55,968 bases of DNA from Seison nebaliae (lineage: Eukaryota > Rotifera > Pararotatoria > Seisonacea > Seisonidae). Of the stretch, positions 1-9,240 are shown piece after piece; the stretch's first letter is position 1; each line of letters opens with the position of its first letter. The DNA is taken from the NCBI GenBank assembly GCA_023231475.1, contig JALJEE010000455.1, positions 1 through 55,968 on the forward strand, in the 5' to 3' direction. Made by a program: the position numbers and the translations under genes. A model generated the notes under the pieces. The model was given only the letters and a program-made list of their open reading frames with translations. It was not told where the DNA came from and did no database searches.

Positions 1-1053
1 GCTCCATCTAGTTGGAGACCAAGCCTTAACAACTTTCTTTGCTCGTACAATATTCGCATGTGCCGACGACTTCCTAAGTCGTTCGACAAATTTTTTGAAT
101 GAGGATAGTTGAATATTGAATCTTTTGGTAAAACTCACAACCACGAGTTGTGCTAAATGAGCGACACACCACAAATTTTTTTCTTTCCCCAAAAATTTTT
201 CTCTAATTGGTTGTTCAATGTTTATTGGATCCATAAATGGTTCATCATGATGATCATTCAACTCATCATCTTCTTTATCCGAAAAATCATATGAATAATC
301 GTTCTTTTGAGTGGAGAACAATCGTCTTGAGGATCGTCTTAAGGATAATTCGGGTTCTTCTATAATTTCATTCGGATAACATAATTTTTTGAATACTCCT
401 CTTACATTTGAACCACCATCCGTCACAAAATAATTAATTGTTCCAATATTTAATCCATACTCATTCACAACCTCTTCTAAAATTGTTCGGATATTTTGCG
501 ATGTATGATTTCCGATAAACTCACGGAAACCTAAGACTCCGGTTTCTAATTTAAAATTGTGAATAGCGTGAAATGTAATTCCGAGAAACGATGCCATGTT
601 ATTTTTCATCGACCATGCATCAAATGTTAGAGAAATCGAAGAAGAATCGGTTAAAATAGACTTAATTTTCTCAAAAATTAATTGGTTTGAGTTATTCAAA
701 TAAGATTTTATGTCAGCCACTGAAGGTTTTTTAATTTGAGCAGCTGCACAAAATATTCGTATGTCTTGATTATTAACAACATCATATGCTGATGCAGTTG
801 ATAATATCGCTCTTGTGAATTTCATTGACAAATCTTTTCTTTTTTCTTCTGACAAACAGTTTTCAGTTTCCTCTAACTGTCTACTTAATTCAGGATGTTG
901 ATGCTTAATATGACTTTTTCTTTGCGCACATTTAATTTGAGAAATCCTTTTGCCACAAAAATCACCCGATTCTAAAATAACTTTACAAATGGAATGTTTT
1001 TTTCCAGCCGAATCATCATAAAATTTATGGACACCACTTTTCTTATTGTTCAT
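1..1053 (-). CDS. hAT family transposase, N-terminal 351 residues, partial at the window edge
   Basis: One frame stays open from an ATG at 1053-1051 down to base 1, so the protein continues outside the window. Near the N terminus is a Cys/His-rich stretch (CKVILESGDFCGKR followed by HIKHQHPEL) that looks like a degenerate BED-type DNA-binding finger. The hAT catalytic-domain signatures follow in order: LTFDAWS (near 625-645), FVTDGGSNVRG (near 400-430), CVAHLAQLV (near 140-165) and WSPTRWS at the very edge. In the family the Asp of the first two motifs belongs to the RNase H-like active site, and the protein cuts and pastes the element by its terminal repeats. No stop or frameshift is seen in the visible part. 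A host gene domesticated from a transposase would look similar, but the flanking TTGTC-rich sequence favours a transposon. Confidence 0.85.
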   Translation of the reverse strand, partial: MNNKKSGVHKFYDDSAGKKHSICKVILESGDFCGKRISQIKCAQRKSHIKHQHPELSRQLEETENCLSEEKRKDLSMKFTRAILSTASAYDVVNNQDIRIFCAAAQIKKPSVADIKSYLNNSNQLIFEKIKSILTDSSSISLTFDAWSMKNNMASFLGITFHAIHNFKLETGVLGFREFIGNHTSQNIRTILEEVVNEYGLNIGTINYFVTDGGSNVRGVFKKLCYPNEIIEEPELSLRRSSRRLFSTQKNDYSYDFSDKEDDELNDHHDEPFMDPINIEQPIREKFLGKEKNLWCVAHLAQLVVVSFTKRFNIQLSSFKKFVERLRKSSAHANIVRAKKVVKAWSPTRWS

Positions 1054-1127
1054 TCTTTACTAACACGTGCAAATTTGACGATAAGAAAGTTTAAGCTAAC
1101 AAATTAAGAAGTTTTAAGTTCTTTTAA

Positions 1128-1254
1128 TTTTGTCTTTTGACTTGAACAATTCTTGGTAATTTGTCCGAGACAATTTTGTCTAAACAATATTGTCCGGACA
1201 AACATAAGCCAAAAATTTTGTCCTCGGAAATTTTTTGTCTTTTTTCGATCACTA
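1128..1254. repeat. Subterminal TTGTC motif cluster of the hAT element
   Basis: Six copies of a TTTTGTC/ATTGTCC-like motif occur within about 115 bp (near 1129, 1160, 1175, 1190, 1217 and 1235), just upstream of the transposase start. hAT transposases are known to bind short subterminal motifs of this kind, so this is probably the binding array of the element's 5' end. The function is inferred. Confidence 0.5.
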
Positions 1255-1659
1255 GACGACAAAGCGTTGCATTACTAACAATTGTAAGACATATTATCAT
1301 ATCATTTGCATAAGCTTAAAGAACCGTAAATGAATAATTGTGAATTAAGAACTTGGAATGACTTTTTATTTCACATAAAATTTCATAGATGATTTTCGCG
1401 AAAATCCATGAATCACAATTAAAACCTTATTAATTGGAGATAAATCAGAATTCCCAAAATCAACGTCAAAATGAAAAATGTCTGATCCAACATTGTACAA
1501 TCTTCTGCTTTAGAAACATCAATAAAATGGGAAAAATGTTTCCAGTTAACGTAACGATTAGGTATATAATAAAAATAAATGTGATTGTAAAGCAACAATT
1601 ATAGAAAGAAAATTAAAATAAATTATTTTTAAAACTTTAGTTTTCCTTATTGTTCTGTC
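1255..1659. other. Intergenic stretch between the hAT end and MRPS33
   Basis: No coding frame was recognised. A pyrimidine-poor AAAACTTTAG at 1631-1640 lies 19 nt upstream of the MRPS33 ATG and could be the acceptor of a 5'-UTR intron, but nothing else supports it. The promoter of MRPS33 should lie here. Confidence 0.5.
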
Positions 1660-1995
1660 ATGTCGAATACCAAAAAATTAAGTAGCTATGCTTTTCGTAT
1701 GGCACGATTAAAAGCTCAAATTCATGGAGAAGTAACATTACCTACCGACAAGAAATCGATGCGAATCGTGACAATGTTTAGTGAACTTCCTCATCATAAG
1801 AACAGCGAAGTTGTCGATTATTACCCTCGACATCAAGAGAATGAACAGTTGATAAGAAAACTGCGAGATTATGGTATCTTCCGTGATGAACATCTTGATT
1901 TCAAAGAAGAGATGTACCGTTTAAAAGTTTTACGCGGAAAATCCAAACCTGAAAGAGGAAAAGGTAAACAAGCGTTATTAAGAGCATCTGATTAA
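1660..1995 (+). CDS. MRPS33: Mitochondrial small-subunit ribosomal protein S33 (mS33)
   Basis: The 111-residue protein is a structural component of the mitochondrial 28S ribosomal subunit and would act in the mitochondrial matrix. It matches the family along its whole length: SSYAFRMARLKAQIHGEV at the start, then KSMRIVTMFSELP, YYPRH, LRDYGIFRDEHLDF, and a basic end LRGKSKPERGKGK. The human protein is 106 residues, so the gene is complete. It has no coding intron. The start is the only in-frame ATG before the conserved block. A polyadenylation hexamer AATAAA follows 20 nt after the stop. The first residues are not a strong targeting peptide, which is usual for this family. Confidence 0.95.
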   Translation: MSNTKKLSSYAFRMARLKAQIHGEVTLPTDKKSMRIVTMFSELPHHKNSEVVDYYPRHQENEQLIRKLRDYGIFRDEHLDFKEEMYRLKVLRGKSKPERGKGKQALLRASD

Positions 1996-2014
1996 TTGTT
2001 TTTACATTGTGTAG

Positions 2015-2020
2015 AATAAA
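2015..2020 (+). terminator. AATAAA polyadenylation signal of MRPS33
   Basis: The canonical hexamer lies 20 nt downstream of the MRPS33 stop codon. It is the most likely 3'-end signal for this gene. Confidence 0.6.
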
Positions 2021-3881
2021 TTACTTCCTCATAGAAGTTATCTTCATTACTTCATCCTTAAAAGAACTTGTCAAAAATTGCACTTTTGTTCATAAATTAT
2101 AAAAAGTTGCAAAATTTAATTTAATTCATCACCCATGAATGTTAGCTAACATACTAATTACTAACTAAATACATACCATTAAATTATGTATTTTCGATCT
2201 AAAAAATGTGAAGTTCATGAAGTTATCTAATTAATGAGAAATGTTCTTTTAAATCTCTCTGTTTCTTTACCAATTTCATTTCAGTTTTCAATCTGTTTAA
2301 TAAGATTTTCTACTTATTTTTTCGATATTTTTCATTGACATCCTACAAATCTTATATTTTGAAATTGAAAAATTTACTACAAAATATCTCCATTGCAAAT
2401 TCCTAGTAAAACATTTTCTTATTTCGCAATCTTAAAGTATCCTTAGTATCATTATTAAACAATGTAATAATTAAGTTAGTGTACATTTTTGGGCACTTTA
2501 CCAAGTTTGCAACGATAAAAGAATAAATAGAAAAAGATCAGTCTGTTCTAAAATTCTGTAAGAGGGTAATAGTGCTCGTAAGAAGGAACACGAACAAAAA
2601 TGGATTGTTCCCGAATAGAATTATGATGTCTGGTTGTTGAAAATCAGTTTTATTCGAACGAAATACATTGTTCTTATCAATACGATTGAGGGACAGTTCT
2701 ACTCCTTTTTTCGAAAGATTCGGACAGTTCCTCTCCTTTTTTCGAAAGATTCGGACAGTTCTGCTCTTTCTTCAAAAAATTCGGACTGTTCTACTCCTTC
2801 TTTTGGAATTTTTAGAGAGTTTTTTTCCTTTTGCATTTTTTTCTAAATGAACAGTTTTTACTGTTAATCCGGCAACAAGATGTTCTTTCTAATATAGGAA
2901 ACCAAAAGTTGGAACAACTATATTTCCCCGTTATAATACTTTAATCTATTATAATTAAACAGATTAAAATTATTTATTTAAATTATATATATCTATTAAT
3001 ATTATTAATTGAAAAAAAGAAATTGTTGACTGACATCGAGATGACACCGTTCACAAGATGTTTTAATGTTTGATCTTTTGAAATATTGCTCTTTTGCTTC
3101 TTTTCTTCTCACTCTTGAGAAATAAATTATATTGAAGACTCTCATATTTGAAAACTCTGATTAGCACGTTTTCATATCGAAGTTTGTATCGAAGGTTTTA
3201 TTTCCCAAATTAATAAAAATGTCTTGTTGCCGGATAAACATTAATGTCCAAAAAAGGAACAGAACTGTTCGAATTTTTTGAAAAAAGGAGTAGAACTGTC
3301 CGAACTTTTTCAAGCAAGGAGTAGATCTGTCCGTTTTTTAAGTGGAAGTAGAACTGCCCGGGTACCATCAATACCGTTCGAACGAACATTCCCATTTCGT
3401 TCGCGAACGCCTTCGAAGCTGTTACTTTCCCCCGAGATACTTTCACTTCGAAAAAAATGAGAATCGAACACAAAAATGAAAATTTAAGGAGGTTATACTT
3501 ACTCAAAATTATAGGTGATTTGAAGAATTGATTTTGAGCATAGAACTTTACCGTGACTACAGCAGTATAAGTAGCTTAATATGCTAACATTTTTTATCGC
3601 ATTGTTCTGTTTTTATACCTCCATATGGCTTTTATTAGAGATAAGAAGAATAATTTTTTGGAATGATGACGTTTTATGTTCTACAAAGGAAAATGATAGA
3701 AACTTTAGAATTATTTTTCTTTCACAAATTTAAGCAACTAGCGAATCAATAAAATTAAATTATCATTTTTACAATTAAAATCCATTCCCTATACAAAAAG
3801 AAGGACATGTTGAAAAAGAAACAAATTTCACATTTCATTTCAGTTCTGATTTTATTTCATTTACTAACATAGTTTAGGTCA
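2021..3881. other. Intergenic region holding the fold-back element, otherwise no gene seen
   Basis: Apart from the opposed tandem arrays (2691-3360) no supported coding sequence was found. ACATAGTTTAG at about 3868-3878 just before the next ATG could be a 3' splice site of a 5'-UTR intron of the gene that follows. Confidence 0.5.
2691..3360. repeat. Fold-back element: two opposed arrays of a 31-bp tandem repeat
   Basis: On the plus strand a unit beginning GGACAGTTCTACTCCTTTTT is repeated four times with a 30-31 bp period (starts 2691, 2722, 2753, 2783). The same unit appears in reverse complement four times at 3249-3360 (unit ends near 3270, 3301, 3332, 3360). Inside the arms a second inverted pair, ATCCGGCAACAAGA, lies at 2867-2880 and inverted at 3222-3235. 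The 340 bp between is very AT-rich and non-coding. This layout is that of a fold-back or MITE-like DNA element, or a satellite seed. Short open frames across it are artefacts of the repeat. The outer flanks (2650-2690 and 3361-3400) also share CGAACGAA-type sequence in inverse, so the true element may be slightly longer. Confidence 0.75.
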
Positions 3882-4530
3882 ATGATCAAATTGCCGTTTA
3901 TCCGTAGTAGGTTTTTAGTAATTATTTTACTAATTTCGACTAATTTGCTGGCATTACCTGACGTATGGGAGATACGGCGAAAGACCGATGAAAACATATA
4001 TCATTGTAAAGTTGCCGATAAGTTTGATGACACCGAGGAACAAAAGGCACGTTGGACGGCAGAGTTATGTAGATCCTCGTCTATAATTATTGATATATAT
4101 GCAAACGGTTAGACATTAACTTTGATGTTTTCCAAGTAATGTTTTTTTTTGTCTCAATACAAATACAACAATACAGAAACCATGAACGACTTCCCAATGA
4201 AGGTGAATTAAGATATTTATTTTATATAACTGTAAAGCATTAATTTTGTTTAAATTAGACGATGTGTTCAAAAACTCCTGGTATGATTTACGACTTAACG
4301 AACCCGAACTTTCGTATTGTATACCAGTTATAACGAATTTATAAAAAATAATTGAATAATTTTGGATTTTAAGATGCCTTCGAAAAGGTAAGGTTTATCC
4401 AGATCGTATATGTTTTGTTAAATTCTTTCATAATTTTAAAGCTAAAATTTATTTTCATCATAATAATAGTTAGCTCCAGCAAAGTTTCACGCTTCTCATG
4501 GGCATTTCTGCCGTGGGGCCAAAATTAGAG
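3882..4530 (+). CDS. Unidentified secreted protein, first five exons (model)
   Basis: I do not recognise the family. The first exon (3882-4107) starts with a clear signal peptide (basic start, then LVIILLISTNLLALP) followed by an ectodomain with two Cys (YHCKVADKF and TAELCRSS). Exons that keep the frame open and have GT/AG borders are 4177-4202, 4259-4313, a 14-nt micro-exon 4374-4387 and 4474-4530. The last two end at strong donors (AAG/GTAAGG and GAG/GTAAGG). The mature part would read ...YANETMNDFPMK, TMCSKTPGMIYDLTNPNF, HAFEK, LQQSFTLLMGISAVGPKLE. The model has no stop codon of its own, so more exons must follow; the Thr-rich exon at 5309 is the obvious candidate, but its linking exons were not found. 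The signal peptide is firm, the splice model is tentative, and a short non-functional gene remains possible. Confidence 0.4.
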
Positions 4531-5308
4531 GTAAGGAATATTTTATTGAACAGGACAGATTGGCAAGGGCGAGGGCAGCAAAGAAGGCTAAAGAAGAAGC
4601 AGAACGTAGAAGGAAAGAAATAGAAATGATGTTAGTACAACATTGTGATGAGTAATGCATGAATGAGACCATAGCAAACATAGTTTTATATTATTAGAGA
4701 AATATGGGTATGAATTAACTAAAAAAGAAATTGAATATATTTAGGATCTTGTTCAACTTCCATTTATACTCATCTCACAATTACGCTTTTTCACGGTACA
4801 TTGTTTTCAACAATTCATGTGCATCCTTTAAGATAAAGTTTTCTCTTTGACGATATAACTGCGGGAAGTTTTCCGCCGAATTCAATCTGAACTGCGTATT
4901 CAATAATTGATTAACTTCATATCAGAACGTTCGATTGCTACCATTGTCAATTTAGACTTATGGCTGTAAGCACTCAAAGAATGAATTTACGTTCATTTAG
5001 ACTCTATATTTTAGACCATAGTTGTCAAATAGTCAATGGAAAAAAATAATGAGTTAATTACAATACAAATTACGTTTTATCAAACCTTCCGACAATACCG
5101 ATAAATCGGAATTAATATGAAATAATTTAGAATCTTTTTTGAATACATCCCGTTTTAATTTGAGAAAATTTCGTTTTATCAGGATTTCCATATACCGAAG
5201 TTTTTGTAGATATATTAAGATTTATTCTGGATAAACCCATTTTTAATTTTCTTGGTCTCTCTGGGATATGTAATTATCACGTGTTTATGATTATTTTATT
5301 CTGTAAAG
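4531..5308. other. Non-coding or unresolved stretch between two exon groups
   Basis: This probably contains introns and perhaps small exons of one gene. A short open piece around 4696-4742 reads KYGYELTKKEIEYI and another at 4476-4652 reads a Lys/Arg/Ala-rich helix-like segment. Neither could be joined in phase with the flanking exons, so neither is called. Confidence 0.35.
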
Positions 5309-5831
5309 GTCTTCAACAACGACAACGACAACGACAACAACTACAACGACAACGACAACGACAACAACAACAACAACAACGACAACAACTACAACAACGA
5401 CAACAATTACAACAACAACTCGAAAAAAGACAACTAGACGGAAAGGAATGAAAATAATAAAAAAACCAACTACTACAACGACAACAACGACAACAACCAC
5501 AACAACCACAACAACCACAACAACGACAACAACGACAACAACGACAACAACAACGACAACCACCACAACAACCACAACAACCACAACAACAACTAAAAGT
5601 GTTGATACTACTACTACTGAGTTTATTATAAATATGGGCTTCAATATATCGGAAGAAGAAGACGAATTATCAGCGGTAGTCCAAAGTTTGGTTGAAAAAA
5701 ATGATAAAAATATCGGCCGAAAAAAAAGTATCAGGAAAATCTATACGACTTTGATTGTCATTCTTATTCTGCTATTTTTACTTGCTCTTATAGCTGCCAT
5801 AGTGCTGTACAAAATGTTAAACATTTATTAA
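5309..5831 (+). CDS. Poly-threonine stalk and transmembrane anchor, last exon of a mucin-like membrane protein
   Basis: A frame opens right after TTCTGTAAAG (a 3' splice site at 5307-5308) and stays open to a TAA at 5829-5831. It begins with about 35 Thr, then a basic spacer (RKKTTRRKG, KIIKKP), a second run of over 40 Thr, an acidic stretch (SEEEDELSAVV) and a C-terminal membrane helix (IVILILLFLLALIAAIVL) ending in a few residues. Long Thr runs are usual O-glycosylation scaffolds of mucin-like surface proteins. The Thr codons are a mixture of ACA, ACG, ACC and ACT, which argues for coding rather than a simple microsatellite. The exon needs two upstream bases to fill its first codon; the secreted exons at 3882-4530 could be its N-terminal part. 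A donor inside the helix (GTGCTG near 5803) could join a tail at about 5865 reading GIYMEERYEPKFSKDP. Confidence 0.5.
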
Positions 5832-6041
5832 ACATTCAACTAATTTCTGTTATTATTAATTTAGGGGATATATATGGAAGAAAGATATGAACCAAAATTT
5901 AGCAAGGATCCGAAACCGGGGATAAATACGAATTACACTAATTTAATTATACTAACAATTAGATTTAATAAAATTATATTAAATTAATTCATTTGAAAAT
6001 TAGAATGAGTGTTTTATATGATTATAAATATAAATATATAT

Positions 6042-6070
6042 ATACAGGTGTATCCGAAATTATTCGGATA
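6042..6070. repeat. Possible terminal inverted repeat of a Tc1/mariner-type element
   Basis: TACAGGTG is followed by the perfect 20-bp palindrome TATCCGAAATTATTCGGATA (6051-6070), and then by TTATAACTTTTGTCAAAT about 30 bp on. Ends of the IS630-Tc1-mariner group often start ACAGGGTG...TCCGAAA with this kind of downstream sequence. No transposase remains and no matching second end was found, so this is only a candidate relic. Confidence 0.25.
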
Positions 6071-7045
6071 AAAATTTTTTTTAAAAATACTTATAACTTT
6101 TGTCAAATAGCATTATATGCGTAAAAGTGGATACCGTAGTTCTTCATTTCAAGATGATCATGTTCGATTCACATGATGTCCGGTGAAATATGAATCTATA
6201 ACGTATATATGACAGAAAGTCTCCTTTGAGGACAACGTTCATAAGCTGTAATTATGGAAAAGGTGTGTTGAATCAAGTTAATATGATATGAATCAAGAAG
6301 GATGAGTATTACATACCTGTTCTATACTTTTAAAATAATAAATAATCGGTGAAATTTGAACCGGGCACAAGGAAATTTGTAGTTTTATTTCCGACATTTC
6401 GAATGAACGAATGTACGCGTTAATGAATCGAAATGAACTCAATTATGAAATGACTAATAATAGGAATTTTAACTTTTATAATTACTATTAAAATAATAAT
6501 AAAAAAATAGTTTTCTTAATTTTTAACACTTTTATGCTGTAAAAGCATTGAAGTTATACGATGATGAAGGATAATCCAAATTGATCTAAACCTTATGAAT
6601 TTGATTAAAGCTGTTTTGTAATTTGTTTAAATCCAAATAAATTTAATTTATTGGTTAAGGACTGTTGAACATTTCAAAAATCTAAATGTGTGGTTCATTA
6701 ATATATTTTCATTTAGAATTAAAGTGTGTCATATCTGTGCATAAATAATGCGCTTAAATTCAGAAATTCTTTGGGTAATAAAATTGAAACTTCTAAAACA
6801 GTTTACTTCACATGATTTTTTTCTCGTTGCAATTTATCTTGGAAACGTCACTGTATCGTCAATCAGGATTTTACGAAATCGTCCAATACGAATATTCCGT
6901 AACGGAATATTTTGAAGTTTGGAACGAAAGTATCGCACACCAACAACGTCATTTTTCTTCAAAGAGTCTACCGTCCTACTTATTCTCCTAATCATAACAG
7001 AACTACTTCTTCATTTAGTACAATAATTATTTTTCTTATTCCTTT

Positions 7046-7345
7046 TGAATGAGATCTGTCCGTTACTATTAAGACGTTCTCTTTGGGATTTTCCATTCAT
7101 TTCTTCAGATTCTGTTCAATTTGTACTAGACGTTCCTGTGAAAAATAAGTTTTCTTTGAGATTAAAATCATTATTCCGATATAGTGATTGAGGGACAGAT
7201 CGTTACCGTATATAAAAATTTTGTAGAGAACAGTTCTCTCAATGAAAGTACGAATGAGATATTGAAGATTAGCCTTACTCTCAATTATGCCTGTTAAATG
7301 ATCAGAACGATCAACTTACAAGGGAACATTCCCATAAAGGACTCG
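7046..7345. repeat. Diverged relative of the fold-back element at 2.7-3.4 kb
   Basis: GTGATTGAGGGACAGATCG (near 7186) resembles ACGATTGAGGGACAGTTCT at the edge of the 31-bp array at 2691. GATCTGTCCG (near 7052) and GGGAACATTCCCAT (near 7321) resemble pieces of the opposite arm (3325 and 3385). The order is scrambled and the tandem units are gone, so this would be an old copy. Confidence 0.3.
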
Positions 7346-7680
7346 GAAACCCAAAAAATTTTTATTCGATCTTGTAGAGCATTATTTTTGAAAATTTTTA
7401 ATGTAACCAAAATGGGCATCCGGTGTCTTTTAAGATTCTAAGGTTTTTTTATAAATCTGGATTTTTTTGCTATATATTCTATACAGGAAGATTCTTTATA
7501 AATGAAATTTTTATTCATTAAAGTAGGAAATTAAAAAGAAAAATATTTGATTGAAGTTAAACAAAATTTTACAAATTATTGTTCAAAAATTTCATTGAAC
7601 GGTCTCAATTGAATCTTGTCATAGGTAATTAATGCTGTTATCATCGTTAAGGGAATGTCGTTAATGTTGTTGATGTTCAT

Positions 7681-8116
7681 TCAATTGAAGAATGACCCAG
7701 TCAAGACTGAAACCAAACAACCTAGGTCTCAAGATGGAACCTGGTCTGACACCATTGTTGGCAGGGAAAGGATTTCGTAAACTACGACCAAGTGGAATCG
7801 AAACCTTTCGATGCATCGAGGAGCGATCATTCCACGGGGAACATCTCTGTGTCGAAAGCGTGATTAAAGATTTCGAGAAGAATCAGCGACATCAGCTCTC
7901 TTCAAAACATTGCACGAGTTTCGGACAGATCCCATCGATACCGTGTGCCTTGTTAATTCCCGAGGAGTTGGTCGCGTTAGAGATATCTCGAGTTCGAAAA
8001 AAATTGGAAACGCTCGAGCAATCGGGAATTTGTTGTGAACTATTTCTCTCGATCTCCATCTGTGAGCGAAAATGTGACGAAAATTGAGAGAGTGAAGGAC
8101 GATCTTCGGAATCCAT
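7681..8116 (-). pseudogene. LINE reverse-transcriptase fragment
   Basis: KAHGIDGICPKLVQCF corresponds to the KAPGxDGI motif that opens LINE reverse transcriptases, preceded by a linker rich in Ser and Arg. A stop follows. In a different frame NGVRPGSILRPRLF and LDWVI match the later GVRQG..LSPLLF block. The catalytic YADD box is not present in the remaining sequence. Confidence 0.65.
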
Positions 8117-8616
8117 ATTCGACCTGGCAGGGCGAAAGAGAGCTCAGAGAGTCGACGGGTTCGTGCATGTTAGAATATTTAATTCCGCGGACACCATGTC
8201 TGAAAGCCTTCTTGGCGCGGATTAATGCGACGGATATTTCTGGCGATGGTGTGATGTGGGAAAGACTGGAGAGTGTTGCACACTCTGTTCGGAGTGGTAG
8301 GATGGTGTGAAAAAGTGGAAAAGATCGTGAGTCTGATTGCGCGATGTGAGAAGTAGATGAAAAATGAGTTAGAAGTTGCATTAGTTGCGACGAGTCCAAC
8401 GAGTTATGGTCACGGTCGAAAAAAAATTTGAAACGTTGTGTCAAAGATTGTTGGATTATGTCCTTACATCTTGTATGAATCTTGTTAGTTTTACAATAGT
8501 TTCGACCAACTGTGGTGGAGGAAATATGAGAAGAATCGTGAAGGCGTGTTGACTTGGAAACGCTGAGAGAAAGGGAACACGTCAAGAGAGCGTGATCAGG
8601 CAGGAATGCCGGTTGT

Positions 8617-8910
8617 CTATTGTGAAAAATAGAACAGTCGAAAATGGATGATTGAAGAGAAGAAGATGAATGAATTGAAGTCACCAGCGATGATGATAGG
8701 AGTCGAGTATTCGCGTTGACGATGATCTACGCATTCGAAAAAAGAAAAAATGATGCCAACGTCACCTGTTGGGAGGTAAAAAATTTTGTTCTCTATATGG
8801 AAGGAGTTGGAACATCTTCCAAAATCACATATGTCCGTAGCGGTTAGAGATTCGTGAATGAAGACGAAGAGACCTCCTGATGGTCTGCCAAGACCTGAAT
8901 TACTGACCAT
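8617..8910 (-). pseudogene. LINE endonuclease fragment (exonuclease-endonuclease-phosphatase fold)
   Basis: The longest open piece of the LINE has GRPSGGLFVFIHESL, a typical stretch of LINE endonucleases that precedes a beta strand, and IIIAGDFNS, the GDFN motif with catalytic Asp/Asn residues. The frame is lost on both sides and continues in other frames. In an active element this domain nicks target DNA to prime reverse transcription. This copy cannot be functional. Confidence 0.7.
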
Positions 8911-9240
8911 CGTGTCGAGAGAAATAAGACGATGAGTGTCCGATGAAAGTCAGTTCGGATACAGAGAGATGAGCCGAGGATTATGAATAAAGATTAACTC
9001 GTGATATAAGAGAAATGGTAAGTTCGAACATAGATTCGACGCTCAATGTGAATTGAACGAGACAAGTGACAGTTTCTTCGATTCGGATGTTAGAACTAAT
9101 ATATATGAACATGGTGATAGAAAAGAAGGTAAAACAGTGGGATAGTTTTGTCATAAAAGTGTAGATGAAGATGAAGATGGAGGAAGTGAGAGTGGTGGAG
9201 GAAGAGGAAGAGAAGGAGTGCCACACTTAATACATCTCTC

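Larger units (their letters stand above)
1..1254 (-). mobile_element. hAT-superfamily DNA transposon, 5' part, cut by the left window edge
   Basis: The stretch holds the start of a hAT transposase reading leftwards and, outside it, about 200 bp of terminal non-coding sequence dense in TTGTC motifs. Read on the minus strand the outer end would be at about 1254, beginning TAGTGATCGAAAAA, which fits the YAGTG-type ends of hAT elements (inference; the opposite end is outside the window, so neither the inverted repeat nor an 8-bp target duplication can be verified). The open frame suggests a young or recently active copy. Confidence 0.75.
5832..7680. other. Intergenic stretch with transposon-end-like sequence, no gene seen
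   Basis: No coding frame is supported. The stretch contains a possible Tc1/mariner-type end (6042-6070), a short perfect palindrome (6891-6911) and sequence related to the fold-back element arms (about 7046-7345). Confidence 0.5.
7681..9240 (-). mobile_element. Broken LINE (non-LTR retrotransposon), endonuclease and start of reverse transcriptase
   Basis: On the minus strand the pieces come in LINE order. An endonuclease N-terminal part lies at about 9070-8910. Endonuclease core is at 8910-8620 (GLGRPSGGLFVFI, then IIIAGDFNS) and its end near 8600 (LPDHALL). The reverse-transcriptase start is at about 7960-7900 (KAHGIDGICPKLV), and a later motif is at 7759-7690 (NGVRPGSILRPRLFGFSLDW). The pieces sit in different frames with stops between them, so several frameshifts have accumulated. 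The two RT motifs are only about 50 codons apart instead of the usual hundred or more, so the RT has an internal deletion. The YADD-bearing part and 3' end are missing; 3' loss is unusual because most dead LINE copies lack the 5' end. GC content is higher than in the surroundings. The clade (CR1/Jockey-like) cannot be fixed from this. Confidence 0.75.

Noticed and set aside
4476-4652. Open plus frame with a Lys/Arg/Ala-rich helix (ARARAAKKAKEEAERRRKE)
   Set aside because: It cannot be joined in phase to upstream exons, while another frame of the same stretch ends at a strong GTAAGG donor.
5291-5644. Minus-strand open frame made of poly-valine
   Set aside because: It is the reverse reading of the poly-threonine tract; the plus frame has a splice acceptor, a sensible stalk and a membrane helix.
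6891-6911. Perfect palindrome AATATTCCGTAACGGAATATT
   Set aside because: Short, single, and without any neighbouring gene or repeat to give it meaning.
7692-8310. Plus-strand open frames over the LINE
   Set aside because: They oppose the LINE's endonuclease and RT motifs, which read on the minus strand.
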